A stretch of 64,000 nucleotides of DNA from Janthinobacterium sp. (lineage in GTDB: Bacteria > Pseudomonadota > Gammaproteobacteria > Burkholderiales > Chitinibacteraceae): contig JANYCY010000028.1 in the NCBI GenBank assembly GCA_025360045.1, positions 37,736 through 101,735 of the forward strand, written 5' to 3'. The translations under genes and the position numbers were made by a program. How positions within the stretch are numbered: position 1 is the first letter of the stretch; each line of letters starts with the position of its first letter. Shown one piece after another: positions 1 through 8,014 of this stretch. Below the pieces are notes generated by a model. The model had not been told where the DNA came from. It did no database searches and worked only from the letters and a program-made list of their open reading frames with translations.

Positions 1-300
1 ATCGTCCATCGACACGCCAAACGACATATCGGTGCTATAGGTCGCCACATCCAGCTCGGCCAGTAAGGCAATTAAATTAGGGTAGGTTTTATCATTCAGC
101 ACCAAAAAGCCGGTATCCACCGGATGGCTCAGGCCGTTGATAGATACATCGACCGTATTACTGTGGCCACCCAGATAATCTCCCGCCTCATACAGGCAAA
201 CATCGTGCTTACGATTAAGCAGATATGCACTGGCAAGGCCAGAGATGCCTGCACCAATCACGGCGATTTTTTGTCTGGAAGAAGATGCTTGCTGGGCCAC
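1..300 (-). CDS. FAD-dependent amine oxidase-like protein (N-terminal part, runs off window)
   Basis: Translating the minus strand from a GTG at 300 gives 100 residues that continue past base 1. An N-terminal dinucleotide-binding fold is visible: IAVIGAGISGLASAYLL (GxGxxG) followed by YEAGDYLGGHSNTV, typical of the flavin-containing amine oxidase / NAD(P)-binding Rossmann family (COG2907-like). The GTG start is chosen because an AAGGAA ribosome site lies about 7 nt upstream and homologous folds begin close to the GxGxxG. It is divergent from the TetR gene with 123 bp between them, so that regulator may control it. In many proteobacteria this family heads an operon with DUF1365 and cyclopropane-fatty-acid synthase genes; whether that holds here cannot be seen. 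Confidence 0.8.
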   Translation of the reverse strand, partial: MAQQASSSRQKIAVIGAGISGLASAYLLNRKHDVCLYEAGDYLGGHSNTVDVSINGLSHPVDTGFLVLNDKTYPNLIALLAELDVATYSTDMSFGVSMDD

Positions 301-423
301 GTTTTATTCCTTATCTGAATGCGGGTCACAAAAGTTGAGGCTATCCATTGCTGCCATCAGCGGCTAATATGGCAACTAAACCACCATGCAATTAAATCTA
401 CCACAGAGTAACTTTAATTACCA

Positions 424-1038
424 ATGAGTATTTTAAGCAAATTAAGCTTCAAAGATCAGGCCTTTAAGCTGCGCGAAACGGCGATCCTCGATGCAACCAC
501 CGCCATACTGGCCAGCAAGGGCTTTGACTTGATGACCATGGACGATGTTGCCCAAGAGGTAGGCATTTCTAAACCCAGCCTCTACAAGCACTTTAAATCC
601 AAGGAAGATTTGGTCGGAGCGGCGATGATTCGCCTGATTGATGGCGCGCTCGATTATCTGGGAGCCATGCCCGCAGGGCTAAGCCCAATCCAGCAGCTAA
701 AAGACTTGCTTGCTTGGGCTTTAATAATCAGGCTAGAGGGCGGCATGCCTTTTCTGCCATCAACCAGCACACATGTGCGCGAAATGCTGACGCGTAACCT
801 GAAATACGTCATGAGAGTGTTGAAATTAAATGGCAAGATGGAGGCCATCGTTCAGCAAGCTCAAAAACAAGGCCAGCTCAACCCTGCCCTACCTGTTGAT
901 GTGATTTTATTTGCCTATTACGCCAGAACCTGCGACCCGGCCGTAGAATACTTACAGCTTTACAGCAAGCTGGATCACCAAACCATCGTCGCATCAATGT
1001 TAGAAGTCTGTTTTTCCGGCCTGAAAAACCAAGCATAA
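424..1038 (+). CDS. TetR/AcrR family transcriptional regulator
   Basis: A 204-residue protein with a TetR-type helix-turn-helix at about residues 20-65: ILDATTAILASKGFDLMTMD, then DDVAQEVGISKPSLYKHFKS and the KEDL continuation. The C-terminal ligand-binding half is less conserved and carries a TetR_C-like HxxxxLxR-free helical pattern, so the ligand cannot be guessed. The upstream sequence has no strong Shine-Dalgarno, but the next Met (about residue 37) would cut the HTH, so the first ATG is kept. The gene is divergent from the FAD amine oxidase-like gene and probably autoregulates through the shared 123-bp spacer; no clear operator palindrome was recognised. Confidence 0.88.
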   Translation: MSILSKLSFKDQAFKLRETAILDATTAILASKGFDLMTMDDVAQEVGISKPSLYKHFKSKEDLVGAAMIRLIDGALDYLGAMPAGLSPIQQLKDLLAWALIIRLEGGMPFLPSTSTHVREMLTRNLKYVMRVLKLNGKMEAIVQQAQKQGQLNPALPVDVILFAYYARTCDPAVEYLQLYSKLDHQTIVASMLEVCFSGLKNQA

Positions 1039-1132
1039 ACAGCAGGCAAGCGAATTAACAGCCGCCCAGAGTTGAATCCAACGCCCTTTGCCCGCATATG
1101 CCCTGCATGAATCTACTAAGGAATACCCCAAA

Positions 1133-1234
1133 ATGAGCGTTCCACATCTGACCACCGCACTCACAGGCCCGCTGCTGGATTTGGAACGTTCAATGTTTGC
1201 TGCCCTTTTCTATAGCGTCGAGGTTTCAAAATGA
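1133..1234 (+). pseudogene. Vestige of the gshA 5' end (33-codon ORF)
   Basis: An ATG at 1133 opens a 33-residue frame whose first 19 residues, MSVPHLTTALTGPLLDLER, are identical to residues 1-19 of the full GshA starting at 1231. The DNA differs at several third positions (for example CTG CTG versus CTA TTA), so this is not a recent exact copy. After residue 19 the similarity fades (SMFAAL against KILAAQ). An AAGGAA ribosome site precedes it, and its TGA overlaps the gshA ATG as ATGA, so translation of gshA could be coupled to it. It could be a fossil of the resident gene left after replacement or partial duplication, or a leader peptide derived from it. Confidence 0.85.
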
Positions 1235-2493
1235 GCGTCCCACATCTAACCACTGCACTCACAGGCCCGCTATTAGATTTGGAACGTAAAATTTTGGCTG
1301 CCCAGCCTGAAATCGAGCATTGGTTCCGCAATCAGTGGCAGGAACACACCCCGCCGTTTTATGGCTCGGTGGATTTGCGTAATGCAGGCTATAAGCTGGC
1401 TCCGGTTGATATGAATTTATTCCCGGGCGGCTTTAATAACCTAAATCCAGAGTTTCACCCGCTGGCCGTGCAAGCCACCATGATTGCGCTGGAAGGCTAT
1501 TGCCCTGATGCGCGCCGTGTATTGCTGATCCCTGAAAACCACACTCGTAATACTTTCTACCTGCAAAACGTGGCCGCGCTGGCCAAAATCTTGCGCCAAG
1601 CTGGCCTAGTCGTGCGTTTAGGCAGCATGAATCCAGAAATAACGGAAAGCACGACACTTGATTTGCCCGATGGCGGCCAGATCACGCTGGAGCCGATTGT
1701 ACGCAGCGGAAAACGCGTCAGCATTGCAGGGTTCGATCCTTGTGTAGTCTTACTCAATAACGATTTATCTGCTGGTATTCCGGCCATCTTGCAAGATATT
1801 GAGCAAACGCTGCTGCCACCGCTCAATGCAGGCTGGGCCGTACGCCGAAAAACCCAGCATTTCACCGCCTACGATAAAGTGGTTGCCGAATTTGCTGCGC
1901 TGATCGATATCGACCCCTGGGTGATTAACCCTTACTTTGAACACGTAGACGGGCTGGATTTCCACTCCCGCGCAGGTGAGGACGAGCTGGCCACCACCGT
2001 CGATACAATGATTGAAAAAATCCGTATCAAGTACGAGCAGCACGGCATTGATCAAGTGCCTTTTGTGATCGTCAAAGCCAATGCCGGTACTTACGGCATG
2101 GGCATTATGAGCGTGAAATCCGGTGCAGAATTGGTCGGCTTAAATCGCAAGCAACGCAATAAGATGAGTGTGATTAAAGAAGGCATGGAAGTCCACGATG
2201 TGATCGTGCAAGAAGGCGTGCCAACTTTCGAGCAAATCAATGCTGCCGTAGCCGAGCCGGTGGTGTATATGCTGGATCGCTTTGTGATTGGTGGCTTTTA
2301 CCGCGTACATACAGGGCGCGGCATTGATGAAAACTTAAACGCACCAGGCGCACATTTTGTACCACTGGCCTTCGCGTCCCCGCTCTCCACCCCCGATTGC
2401 GACGGCTCGCCCGACTGCGAGGCCAACCGCTTCTACTCCTACGGCGTAGTCGCAAGACTGGCCTTACTGGCTGGGTCTTTAGAGCTGGAGTAA
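1231..2493 (+). CDS. gshA: Glutamate-cysteine ligase, proteobacterial GshA family
   Basis: A 420-residue protein of the glutamate-cysteine ligase type found in Neisseriales, Xanthomonas and related groups, not homologous in layout to the E. coli enzyme. It catalyses ATP-dependent joining of glutamate and cysteine, the first step of glutathione synthesis in the cytoplasm. Recognisable blocks include FYGSVDLRNAGYKLAPVD near residue 40, FPGGFNNL, and KANAGTYGMGIMSVKSG near residue 285, a glycine-rich ATP-grasp-like segment. The start overlaps the stop of the upstream vestige (ATGA) and has a GAGG site. gshB follows after a 392-bp spacer holding an inverted-repeat element, so the two may still be one transcript. 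Confidence 0.95.
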   Translation: MSVPHLTTALTGPLLDLERKILAAQPEIEHWFRNQWQEHTPPFYGSVDLRNAGYKLAPVDMNLFPGGFNNLNPEFHPLAVQATMIALEGYCPDARRVLLIPENHTRNTFYLQNVAALAKILRQAGLVVRLGSMNPEITESTTLDLPDGGQITLEPIVRSGKRVSIAGFDPCVVLLNNDLSAGIPAILQDIEQTLLPPLNAGWAVRRKTQHFTAYDKVVAEFAALIDIDPWVINPYFEHVDGLDFHSRAGEDELATTVDTMIEKIRIKYEQHGIDQVPFVIVKANAGTYGMGIMSVKSGAELVGLNRKQRNKMSVIKEGMEVHDVIVQEGVPTFEQINAAVAEPVVYMLDRFVIGGFYRVHTGRGIDENLNAPGAHFVPLAFASPLSTPDCDGSPDCEANRFYSYGVVARLALLAGSLELE

Positions 2494-2522
2494 GTTTAAA
2501 ACGTAGGCGTAGGTCAAAAAAA

Positions 2523-2852
2523 TCTTAGGACACAGAGAACACGGAGAAAGACAAAAGCGAGAAAACCGATGAGAAAGCTAAAAAATGTGGGGCTAAATCA
2601 TTTTTGGTGTAAGCATTTTTATTCAAACTGTAAAGTCGTCATCCCCGAGTGTTTTTGTCGGGGATCCAGTTGTACAACCCTATTCACTTAAGCAAAACCA
2701 ACAGAATTGGTGTTCTTTGTAGGAGCGGCTTTAGTTGGCAGGATTGAGCTGTTGCGCCACTGGATTCCCGATAATGTCATTCGGGAATGACGCTTTGCAT
2801 TGTTTTAGCTCGCTTTTGCTTTTCTCTGTGTTCTTTGTGTCTACAGAATTTT
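2523..2852. repeat. Nested inverted-repeat element between gshA and gshB
   Basis: The outer arms pair: 2523-2573 (GGACACAGAGAACACGG, then AGACAAAAGCGAGAAAAC) matches the reverse complement of about 2800-2852 (GTTTTAGCTCGCTTTTGC, TTCTCTGTGTTCTTTGTGTC). Inside, GTCATCCCCGAGTG...GGGGATCCA near 2637-2668 is mirrored by TGGATTCCCGATA...TCGGGAATGAC near 2761-2790. The outer arm belongs to the 'ACAGAGAACACGGAG' repeat family also present at 9017, 39604 and about 52980. No ORF with recognisable coding content lies inside. An upstream-extended gshB frame begins within this element and is not used. Confidence 0.75.
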
Positions 2853-2885
2853 TTAGTTTTTCCTCAATATTTGAAATGGGCCGCT

Positions 2886-3833
2886 ATGAAAATCCTTGTC
2901 GTGCTTGATCCGCTTGCCAGCTTAAAAATTTACAAAGACAGCAGCTACGCCATGATGCGTGAGGCGGATTTGCGGGGGCATTTGCTGTTTACTTGTGGTG
3001 CTGAAAATTTAAGAATTAAAGACAGTATCGTCGAAGCACAAGCCGCCCAGCTGCACTTTACCCAAACCCAAACTGGCCACGATTGGTATAGCCAAGGCGA
3101 TGCCGCGATTACAGCGCTGAAAGACTTCGATGCGGTGATCATGCGTAAAGATCCGCCCTTTGATCAGCAATATTTTTACGCCACTCAATTGTTTACACTG
3201 GCCGAAGCGCAGGGTGCAAAAGTATTTAATCGTGGGCAGGCGCTGCGCGACTTTAATGAAAAACTGGCGATTTTAAAGTTTCCTCAGTTCACCGCGCCTA
3301 CCCTAGTCAGCCAGCAAGAATCCGATATCCGTGCGTTTTTAGCTGAGCATGGCGATATTATTTTGAAGCCACTCGATGGCATGGGCGGCACAGGGATTTT
3401 CCGTCTTACACAGGCGGATCCAAATGTAGGCTCGATTATCGAAACGCTGACGGCCAATGGCACACAGACCATTATGGCGCAGCGCTATATTGCGGCGATT
3501 AAAGAAGGCGATAAGCGCATTCTGCTGATCGATGGCAAGCCGGTGGACTGGTGCCTAGCGCGTATCCCCAAGGCCGGAGAAACACGCGGTAATTTGGCGG
3601 CAGGCGGCAGCGGTGTGGCAAGGCCATTAACGGCCAGAGACAGAGAAGTTGCCGAAGCACTGGGGCCGCAGCTGGCCGCGCAAGGCTTGCTACTGGTGGG
3701 GTTGGATGTGATTGGCGAAAACCTTACCGAGGTGAATGTTACTAGCCCGACCTGCTTTGCCGAAATCACCGCGCAATCTGGGATTAATGTAGCAGCCCTC
3801 TTTATCGACGCTTTAGAAAGGCTTGCAAACTGA
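2886..3833 (+). CDS. gshB: Glutathione synthetase
   Basis: A 315-residue ATP-grasp enzyme that adds glycine to gamma-glutamylcysteine, completing glutathione synthesis. [10 protein letters not shown] begins at 2886, the normal family start; the longer open frame from 2787 lies in repeat DNA. Visible motifs are [20 protein letters not shown] (substrate loop), [36 protein letters not shown] (ATP-binding glycine loop), and the metal-binding end [10 protein letters not shown] followed by [10 protein letters not shown]. Its TGA overlaps the ATG of a 36-codon fossil of its own C-terminus (TGATG). The family length is usual (about 315 residues), so this copy is intact. Confidence 0.96.
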   Translation: MKILVVLDPLASLKIYKDSSYAMMREADLRGHLLFTCGAENLRIKDSIVEAQAAQLHFTQTQTGHDWYSQGDAAITALKDFDAVIMRKDPPFDQQYFYATQLFTLAEAQGAKVFNRGQALRDFNEKLAILKFPQFTAPTLVSQQESDIRAFLAEHGDIILKPLDGMGGTGIFRLTQADPNVGSIIETLTANGTQTIMAQRYIAAIKEGDKRILLIDGKPVDWCLARIPKAGETRGNLAAGGSGVARPLTARDREVAEALGPQLAAQGLLLVGLDVIGENLTEVNVTSPTCFAEITAQSGINVAALFIDALERLAN

Positions 3834-3943
3834 TGCGTAACACACGAGCAGCAAGCCACATCCTCGCCAAGATCAGCGCGCAATCTGGAATTAATGTAGC
3901 AGGCTTGTTTATTGATGCGCTAGAAAAGCACGCCGCAGCATGA
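3833..3943 (+). pseudogene. Vestige of the gshB 3' end (36-codon ORF)
   Basis: The frame from ATG 3833 to TGA 3943 ends in [20 protein letters not shown], which closely matches the C-terminus of the intact GshB ([17 protein letters not shown]). Weaker similarity runs back to the TSPTCFAE segment, so roughly the last 25 codons of a second gshB are preserved. The first residues MRNTRAAS are not GshB-like. The start overlaps the gshB stop (TGATG) and the stop overlaps the apbE start (ATGA), so three frames are chained. This is best read as the original gshB terminus still abutting apbE, with a complete gshB now placed upstream of it. Confidence 0.85.
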
Positions 3944-4968
3944 AACGCCTCTGCTTGCTGATGGCTCTGCTGCTATTAAGTGCTTGCGGCAAGGCCCCGC
4001 TTTATCAGCAAGAAAGCTATGTGTTTGGTACGCGGGTACAGCTCTCTATCTGGGGCTTACCCGAAGATGTGGCCCAAAAGCATGCGGCGGCGGTGTTCGC
4101 CGATTTAGATCGCATCCATACCCGTCTGCACCCTTGGCAGCCCTCCGAAATCACCCGAATTAACGCCAGCTTTGCCAAGGGTGAAGCGGCGCTGATCGAT
4201 ACCGAAACAGTGGCACTGCTTAAGCAAGCAAGTAAGTATGCAGATCGATCTGAGCAGCTGTTTAATCCGGCAATGGGCGGCTTGGTTGAGGCTTGGGGCT
4301 TTCATAAAGATAGTTACGCTGCTGTTTTACCCAAGAGCGAAACCATCGCCGATTTACTCGCCAGCCAGCCCAAAATGAGCGATCTCACCTTTGATGCCAC
4401 TACGGTCAGTAGCCGTAATCCGGCAGTACAAATCGATACCGGTGGCTTTGCTAAGGGCTGGGCACTCGATCGAGCGGCCAGCTATTTGCGCAAACACCGC
4501 GTAAATAATGCGCTGATTAATATCGGCGGCAATGTATTGGCGCTAGGCAAAAAAGATCAAACGCCGTGGATTGTGGGCATACAACACCCTAGAGCGCCGC
4601 AAGCGATGGCGACAATTGCTTTAAGAGACGGCGAGGCGATTGGCACATCGGGCGACTATCAGCGTTTTTTTGAAGTCGCCGGCAAGCGTTACTCACATTT
4701 AATCGACCCACGTACCGGCCAGCCTGCAACAAGCATGGAAGCAGCAACGGTAATTGCACCGCCTAGTTTGGAAGCAGGAGCCATATCTGATGCGGCAACC
4801 AAACCCATTTTTATTGATGGCATAGGAAATACACTACGCCATGCCAAGCGGTTTGGATTGCAAGATGTACTGATCGTGGGTAATGATGGCAGTTTCTATG
4901 TGACAGCAGATTTACAACGTCGGCTGACATGGATTAAGCCTCCAGTACATATTTACCGCCTGCGCTAG
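3940..4968 (+). CDS. apbE: FAD:protein FMN transferase (ApbE), lipoprotein
   Basis: A 342-residue ApbE/Ftp family protein, which uses FAD to attach FMN covalently to Ser/Thr of exported flavoproteins such as the Nqr/Rnf subunits. The N-terminus is a lipoprotein signal with lipobox LLSAC (Cys16), placing the enzyme at the periplasmic face of a membrane. Family motifs seen are YVFGTRVQLSIWG, AVFADLDRIHTRLHPWQPSE, FNPAMGGLVEAWGFH, QIDTGGFAKGWALDRA, NALINIGGNVLALGK and GTSGDYQRFF with YSHLIDPRTGQPA. The ATG overlaps the stop of the gshB vestige. Possible clients (nqr or rnf genes) are not in the window. Confidence 0.95.
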   Translation: MKRLCLLMALLLLSACGKAPLYQQESYVFGTRVQLSIWGLPEDVAQKHAAAVFADLDRIHTRLHPWQPSEITRINASFAKGEAALIDTETVALLKQASKYADRSEQLFNPAMGGLVEAWGFHKDSYAAVLPKSETIADLLASQPKMSDLTFDATTVSSRNPAVQIDTGGFAKGWALDRAASYLRKHRVNNALINIGGNVLALGKKDQTPWIVGIQHPRAPQAMATIALRDGEAIGTSGDYQRFFEVAGKRYSHLIDPRTGQPATSMEAATVIAPPSLEAGAISDAATKPIFIDGIGNTLRHAKRFGLQDVLIVGNDGSFYVTADLQRRLTWIKPPVHIYRLR

Positions 4969-5061
4969 CTGTTAATGTAAGACAAAAGCGGTATATTTAT
5001 GGAACTGTTGTTTTCTTGTTTATTTATAACATCAAACTTACACCCATTAAGGTAGGAAGGT

Positions 5062-5463
5062 ATGGTTGGTATTATCATCGTGACACATGTGTCTTTAGGC
5101 GAAGCCTTAGTCTCGTGTGCTCAACATATCATGGCGCGAGAGCTGCCCAATTTGCTGCAGCTCTCTGTCAGCAAAGCGGATGAGCCCGACGAAGTGGTTC
5201 GGCGCGCCAGAGAAATGATTAGCAAGCTAGACGATGGCTCAGGCGTTTTATTGCTCACAGATATTTACGGCGGCACACCTTCTAATGTGGCCCAGCGCTT
5301 AGTGGTCGCTGGCAAAGTCGAAGCTATTGCAGGAGTTAACTTACCGATGCTGGTTAGAACACTGAGCTATAGCCACCAAGCGCTAGAAGTTGTCGTCAGC
5401 AAAGCGATTACTGGCGGTTTAGAAGGCGTTCTTTATATGCTGCCTAGCAGCGAGCAGGCGTAA
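5062..5463 (+). CDS. PTS EIIA component, mannose/fructose-type (regulatory PTS)
   Basis: A 133-residue EIIA of the mannose family fold. GIIIVTHVSLGEALVSCAQ puts the phosphorylatable histidine at position 9; LLTDIYGGTPSNVAQRL near residue 75 is the second hallmark. It accepts phosphate from HPr. No EIIB or EIIC permease is encoded nearby; EIIA, HPr and EI follow one another as in other betaproteobacteria where the phosphorelay is thought to be regulatory instead of a sugar importer. An AAGGTAGGAAGG ribosome site lies just upstream. A REP-like hairpin (5496-5565) separates it from ptsH. Confidence 0.93.
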   Translation: MVGIIIVTHVSLGEALVSCAQHIMARELPNLLQLSVSKADEPDEVVRRAREMISKLDDGSGVLLLTDIYGGTPSNVAQRLVVAGKVEAIAGVNLPMLVRTLSYSHQALEVVVSKAITGGLEGVLYMLPSSEQA

Positions 5464-5495
5464 ATAATCAGCCAATACATTGGCATGCTAATCGC

Positions 5496-5565
5496 GTAGG
5501 GCGTGTGAAACCCGCCAAACTTTGGCATGAAATCCAAGAAAAACGGCGGGTTTCACCCGCCCTAG
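5496..5565. repeat. REP-like palindrome, family A
   Basis: The arms TAGGGCGTGTGAAACCCGCC and GGCGGGTTTCACCCGCCCTA are near-perfect reverse complements separated by a short AT-rich spacer (AAACTTTGGCATGAAATCC). The same core recurs, whole or as half-sites, near 7932, 11300, 18593, 21013, 37334, 45242, 45600 and 54524 with variable flanks. It lies between the EIIA and ptsH genes and would fold into a strong hairpin in the transcript. Confidence 0.85.
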
Positions 5566-5647
5566 AAAAAGGCCATGCAAGCCATTGGCTTAACTTGATG
5601 GGTATAAGCAGCTTTACCCCGCTAACCCAAGCTACGGAATAAGTGAT

Positions 5648-5920
5648 ATGCCAATCAACGAAGTAGAAATCGTCAACAAACTAGGCTTACATGCTCGTGC
5701 ATCTAGCAAGCTCACTCAACTCGCCAGCCAATTTCAATGCGAAGTCTGGCTGAGCCGTAATCAAAAACGGGTGAATGCCAAATCAATTATGGGCGTTATG
5801 ATGTTGGCCGCAGGCAAAGGCAGCAAAATTCTGCTAGAAACTGACAACGGCCCCGATGCAGATGCCGCAATGACCGCCATTTCAGCTTTAATATCAGATA
5901 AGTTTGGCGAAGGTGAGTAA
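5648..5920 (+). CDS. ptsH: Phosphocarrier protein HPr
   Basis: A 90-residue HPr with the standard length. NKLGLHARASSKLTQLAS contains the catalytic His15, phosphorylated by EI, and NAKSIMGVMMLAAGKGS contains Ser46, the site used by HPr kinase in organisms that have one. It passes phosphate to the EIIA encoded upstream. The ptsI gene starts 190 bp downstream, so a separate promoter or processed transcript is possible. Both key residues are intact. Confidence 0.97.
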   Translation: MPINEVEIVNKLGLHARASSKLTQLASQFQCEVWLSRNQKRVNAKSIMGVMMLAAGKGSKILLETDNGPDADAAMTAISALISDKFGEGE

Positions 5921-6110
5921 TAGCAACTTGCAAGAATAAGCTTACGGAGCGTCGTAGCCCCGCTCACACGGGAAGCAACACCAAGATAGAAACATGGAGC
6001 GTGTTTTGTTTCTTATCAGCATCCATTTTTAAGCTTTATCAGGGATTGATCAGTTTTGTACTCAAAATAACGATTGCGATCACCGGCACGGTGGCAAAAG
6101 AGGAAGGTTT

Positions 6111-7841
6111 ATGAGCATTACGCTACAAGGAATTGGCATTGGGGGTGGGATTGCAATTGGGCAAGCTCACCTTATATCGCATGCCGATATCGAAATTGCT
6201 CATTACCAACTGACCGCTGCCGACATCCCCGCCGAACTAGCCCGTTTTGATGATGCTATTCGCGTGACTCGTAAGTCCTTAGAAATGCTCTGGGGCAGTA
6301 TCCCTGAGAATGCCCCTGCCGAGCTGGGTGCGTTTCTGTCGCTGCATATCATGCTGCTTAACGATCCCATGCTCTCTAAAGAGCCTCGGCATTTGATTGA
6401 GCAGCAGCACTGCAATGCCGACTGGGCACTCAAGCAGCAACTAGAAGTGCTACTCGCCCAGTTTGATGAAATCGAAGATGAATACCTCAGAGAGCGCCGT
6501 ACCGATGTGATTCAAGTGGTCGAGCGGGTATTTAAAACGCTAGCGGGCCACGAAACTCACTCGCACCCACTCGCTGAAATCGCCCCGGACTGCATTCTGG
6601 TGGCACATGACCTTAGCCCCGCCGATATGGTGTTGTTTAAAGACACGGCCTACCTCGCCTTTATTACCGATGTCGGTGGCCCCACTTCGCACACGGCGAT
6701 TTTAGCCCGCAGCTTAGATCTGCCATCGGTGCTGGCCCTGCGCCACGCCCGCGAGCTGATTCGTGAAGACGAGCTGATTATTGTCGATGGCATTACCGGT
6801 GTGGTCATCATCGATCCCGATGAAATCATCCTCAAAGAATACCGGCTGATCCAAGCAGACTGGCTTAAAAAGCAGCATGCCTTACAAGATATTCGTACCC
6901 GTAAGCCCATCACCAAAGATGGTGAAGAGATTGAGCTATTTGCCAATATTGAAGTACCTGATGACTGCCTGTTATCCATAGAAAATGGTGCGACTGGCGT
7001 TGGCTTATTTCGCTCTGAATTCTTATTTTTATCTGAAGAAGACTTGCCTACCGAAGAAGAACAGTTCCTTGCGTACAAGCAAGTGGCTGAGGCCATGAAA
7101 GGCCAGCCGGTGATTATTCGTACCGTCGATTTAGGCAAAGATAAAATCCCCAAGTGGCAGCAAGAGCGCGAAACACCGAATCCCGCACTGGGGCTAACCG
7201 GCATTCGCCTCTGCATGGCCGAGCCGCAAATGTTCCGCACCCAGCTGCGTGCCCTGTTGCGTGCGTCAGCCTATGGCAAGATCAAGCTACTGCTGCCCAT
7301 GCTTTCTTATGTAGGTGAAGTACGGCAAACACGTAAGCATTTAGAAGAAGCCAAGGCGCAGCTTAAAGAAGCCGGTGTGGCTTTTGATGAAAACATCGAG
7401 CTAGGCGGCATGATCGAAGTGCCCGCGGCGGCGATACAAGTCGAGCAATTCTTAGCCCATCTCGATTTTATCTCGATCGGCACCAACGATTTAATCCAAT
7501 ACACGCTGGCTGTAGATCGTAACGACGATGCGGTATCGCACCTGTATGACCCGCTGCATCCGGCCGTGATTCAGCTGCTGCACCATGTGATTAGCACCGC
7601 AAATCGTATGGGTAAGCCGGTATCAATGTGCGGGGAAATGGCGGGCGACCCAGCGCTAACACGGCTATTACTCGGCCTTGGGCTAAGACGCTTCTCTATG
7701 CTGCCGATTCAGCTGCTTAAAGTAAAACAAGAAATCCTCACCGGCGAAATGCACAGAATTAAGCCGCTGGTAGAACAAATGCTCATCGCTGAAGATAGCC
7801 AGTGCCTGCGTGAGCTATTGCAGCAGTTGCATCAGAGCTAG
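6111..7841 (+). CDS. ptsI: PTS enzyme I (phosphoenolpyruvate-protein phosphotransferase)
   Basis: A 576-residue enzyme I that transfers phosphate from PEP to HPr. The N-terminal HPr-binding domain is followed by the swivelling phosphohistidine domain with GGPTSHTAILARSLDLPS (active His about 194), then the PEP-binding TIM barrel with TGVGLFRSEFLFL, LPMLSYVGEVR, GGMIEVPAAAIQVEQF, FISIGTNDLIQYTLAVDRND and the catalytic cysteine in PVSMCGEMAGDP. Length is typical. An AGGAAGG site lies 7 nt before the ATG. It completes the EIIA-HPr-EI relay. The next element downstream is a palindromic repeat (7864-7998), and no obvious intrinsic terminator was found. Confidence 0.97.
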   Translation: MSITLQGIGIGGGIAIGQAHLISHADIEIAHYQLTAADIPAELARFDDAIRVTRKSLEMLWGSIPENAPAELGAFLSLHIMLLNDPMLSKEPRHLIEQQHCNADWALKQQLEVLLAQFDEIEDEYLRERRTDVIQVVERVFKTLAGHETHSHPLAEIAPDCILVAHDLSPADMVLFKDTAYLAFITDVGGPTSHTAILARSLDLPSVLALRHARELIREDELIIVDGITGVVIIDPDEIILKEYRLIQADWLKKQHALQDIRTRKPITKDGEEIELFANIEVPDDCLLSIENGATGVGLFRSEFLFLSEEDLPTEEEQFLAYKQVAEAMKGQPVIIRTVDLGKDKIPKWQQERETPNPALGLTGIRLCMAEPQMFRTQLRALLRASAYGKIKLLLPMLSYVGEVRQTRKHLEEAKAQLKEAGVAFDENIELGGMIEVPAAAIQVEQFLAHLDFISIGTNDLIQYTLAVDRNDDAVSHLYDPLHPAVIQLLHHVISTANRMGKPVSMCGEMAGDPALTRLLLGLGLRRFSMLPIQLLKVKQEILTGEMHRIKPLVEQMLIAEDSQCLRELLQQLHQS

Positions 7842-7863
7842 GGTTTAGGTGCTAGCTTTTAGC

Positions 7864-7998
7864 CCCTTATAGGCATCAAGTTAGGCTTTGATCATGCCCG
7901 TAACCACTCATTTGCAAGCATTGCATCATTCGTAGGGCGGGTGCAACCCGCCATACAAAAAAGCAAACATGCCATTGACTTTAGTGATGCGTATAAGG
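7864..7998. repeat. Palindromic element with inverted ends around a family A half-core
   Basis: The left end CCTTATAGGCATCAAGTTAG and the right end ACTTTAGTGATGCGTATAAGG are imperfect inverted repeats. The core TAGGGCGGGTGCAACCCGCC sits at 7932-7953, preceded by GCAAGCATTGCATCATTC, a flank shared with copies near 11287, 20997 and 45224. The element lies between convergent ptsI and the lpxL-like gene and may act as a 3' stabilising hairpin. Confidence 0.65.
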
Positions 7999-8014
7999 TG
8001 CTAAGTTTTAACAC

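Noticed and set aside
6650..7240. A 196-codon minus-strand frame opposite ptsI
   Set aside because: It is antisense to clear enzyme I coding sequence and has a Ser/Arg-rich composition with no motif.
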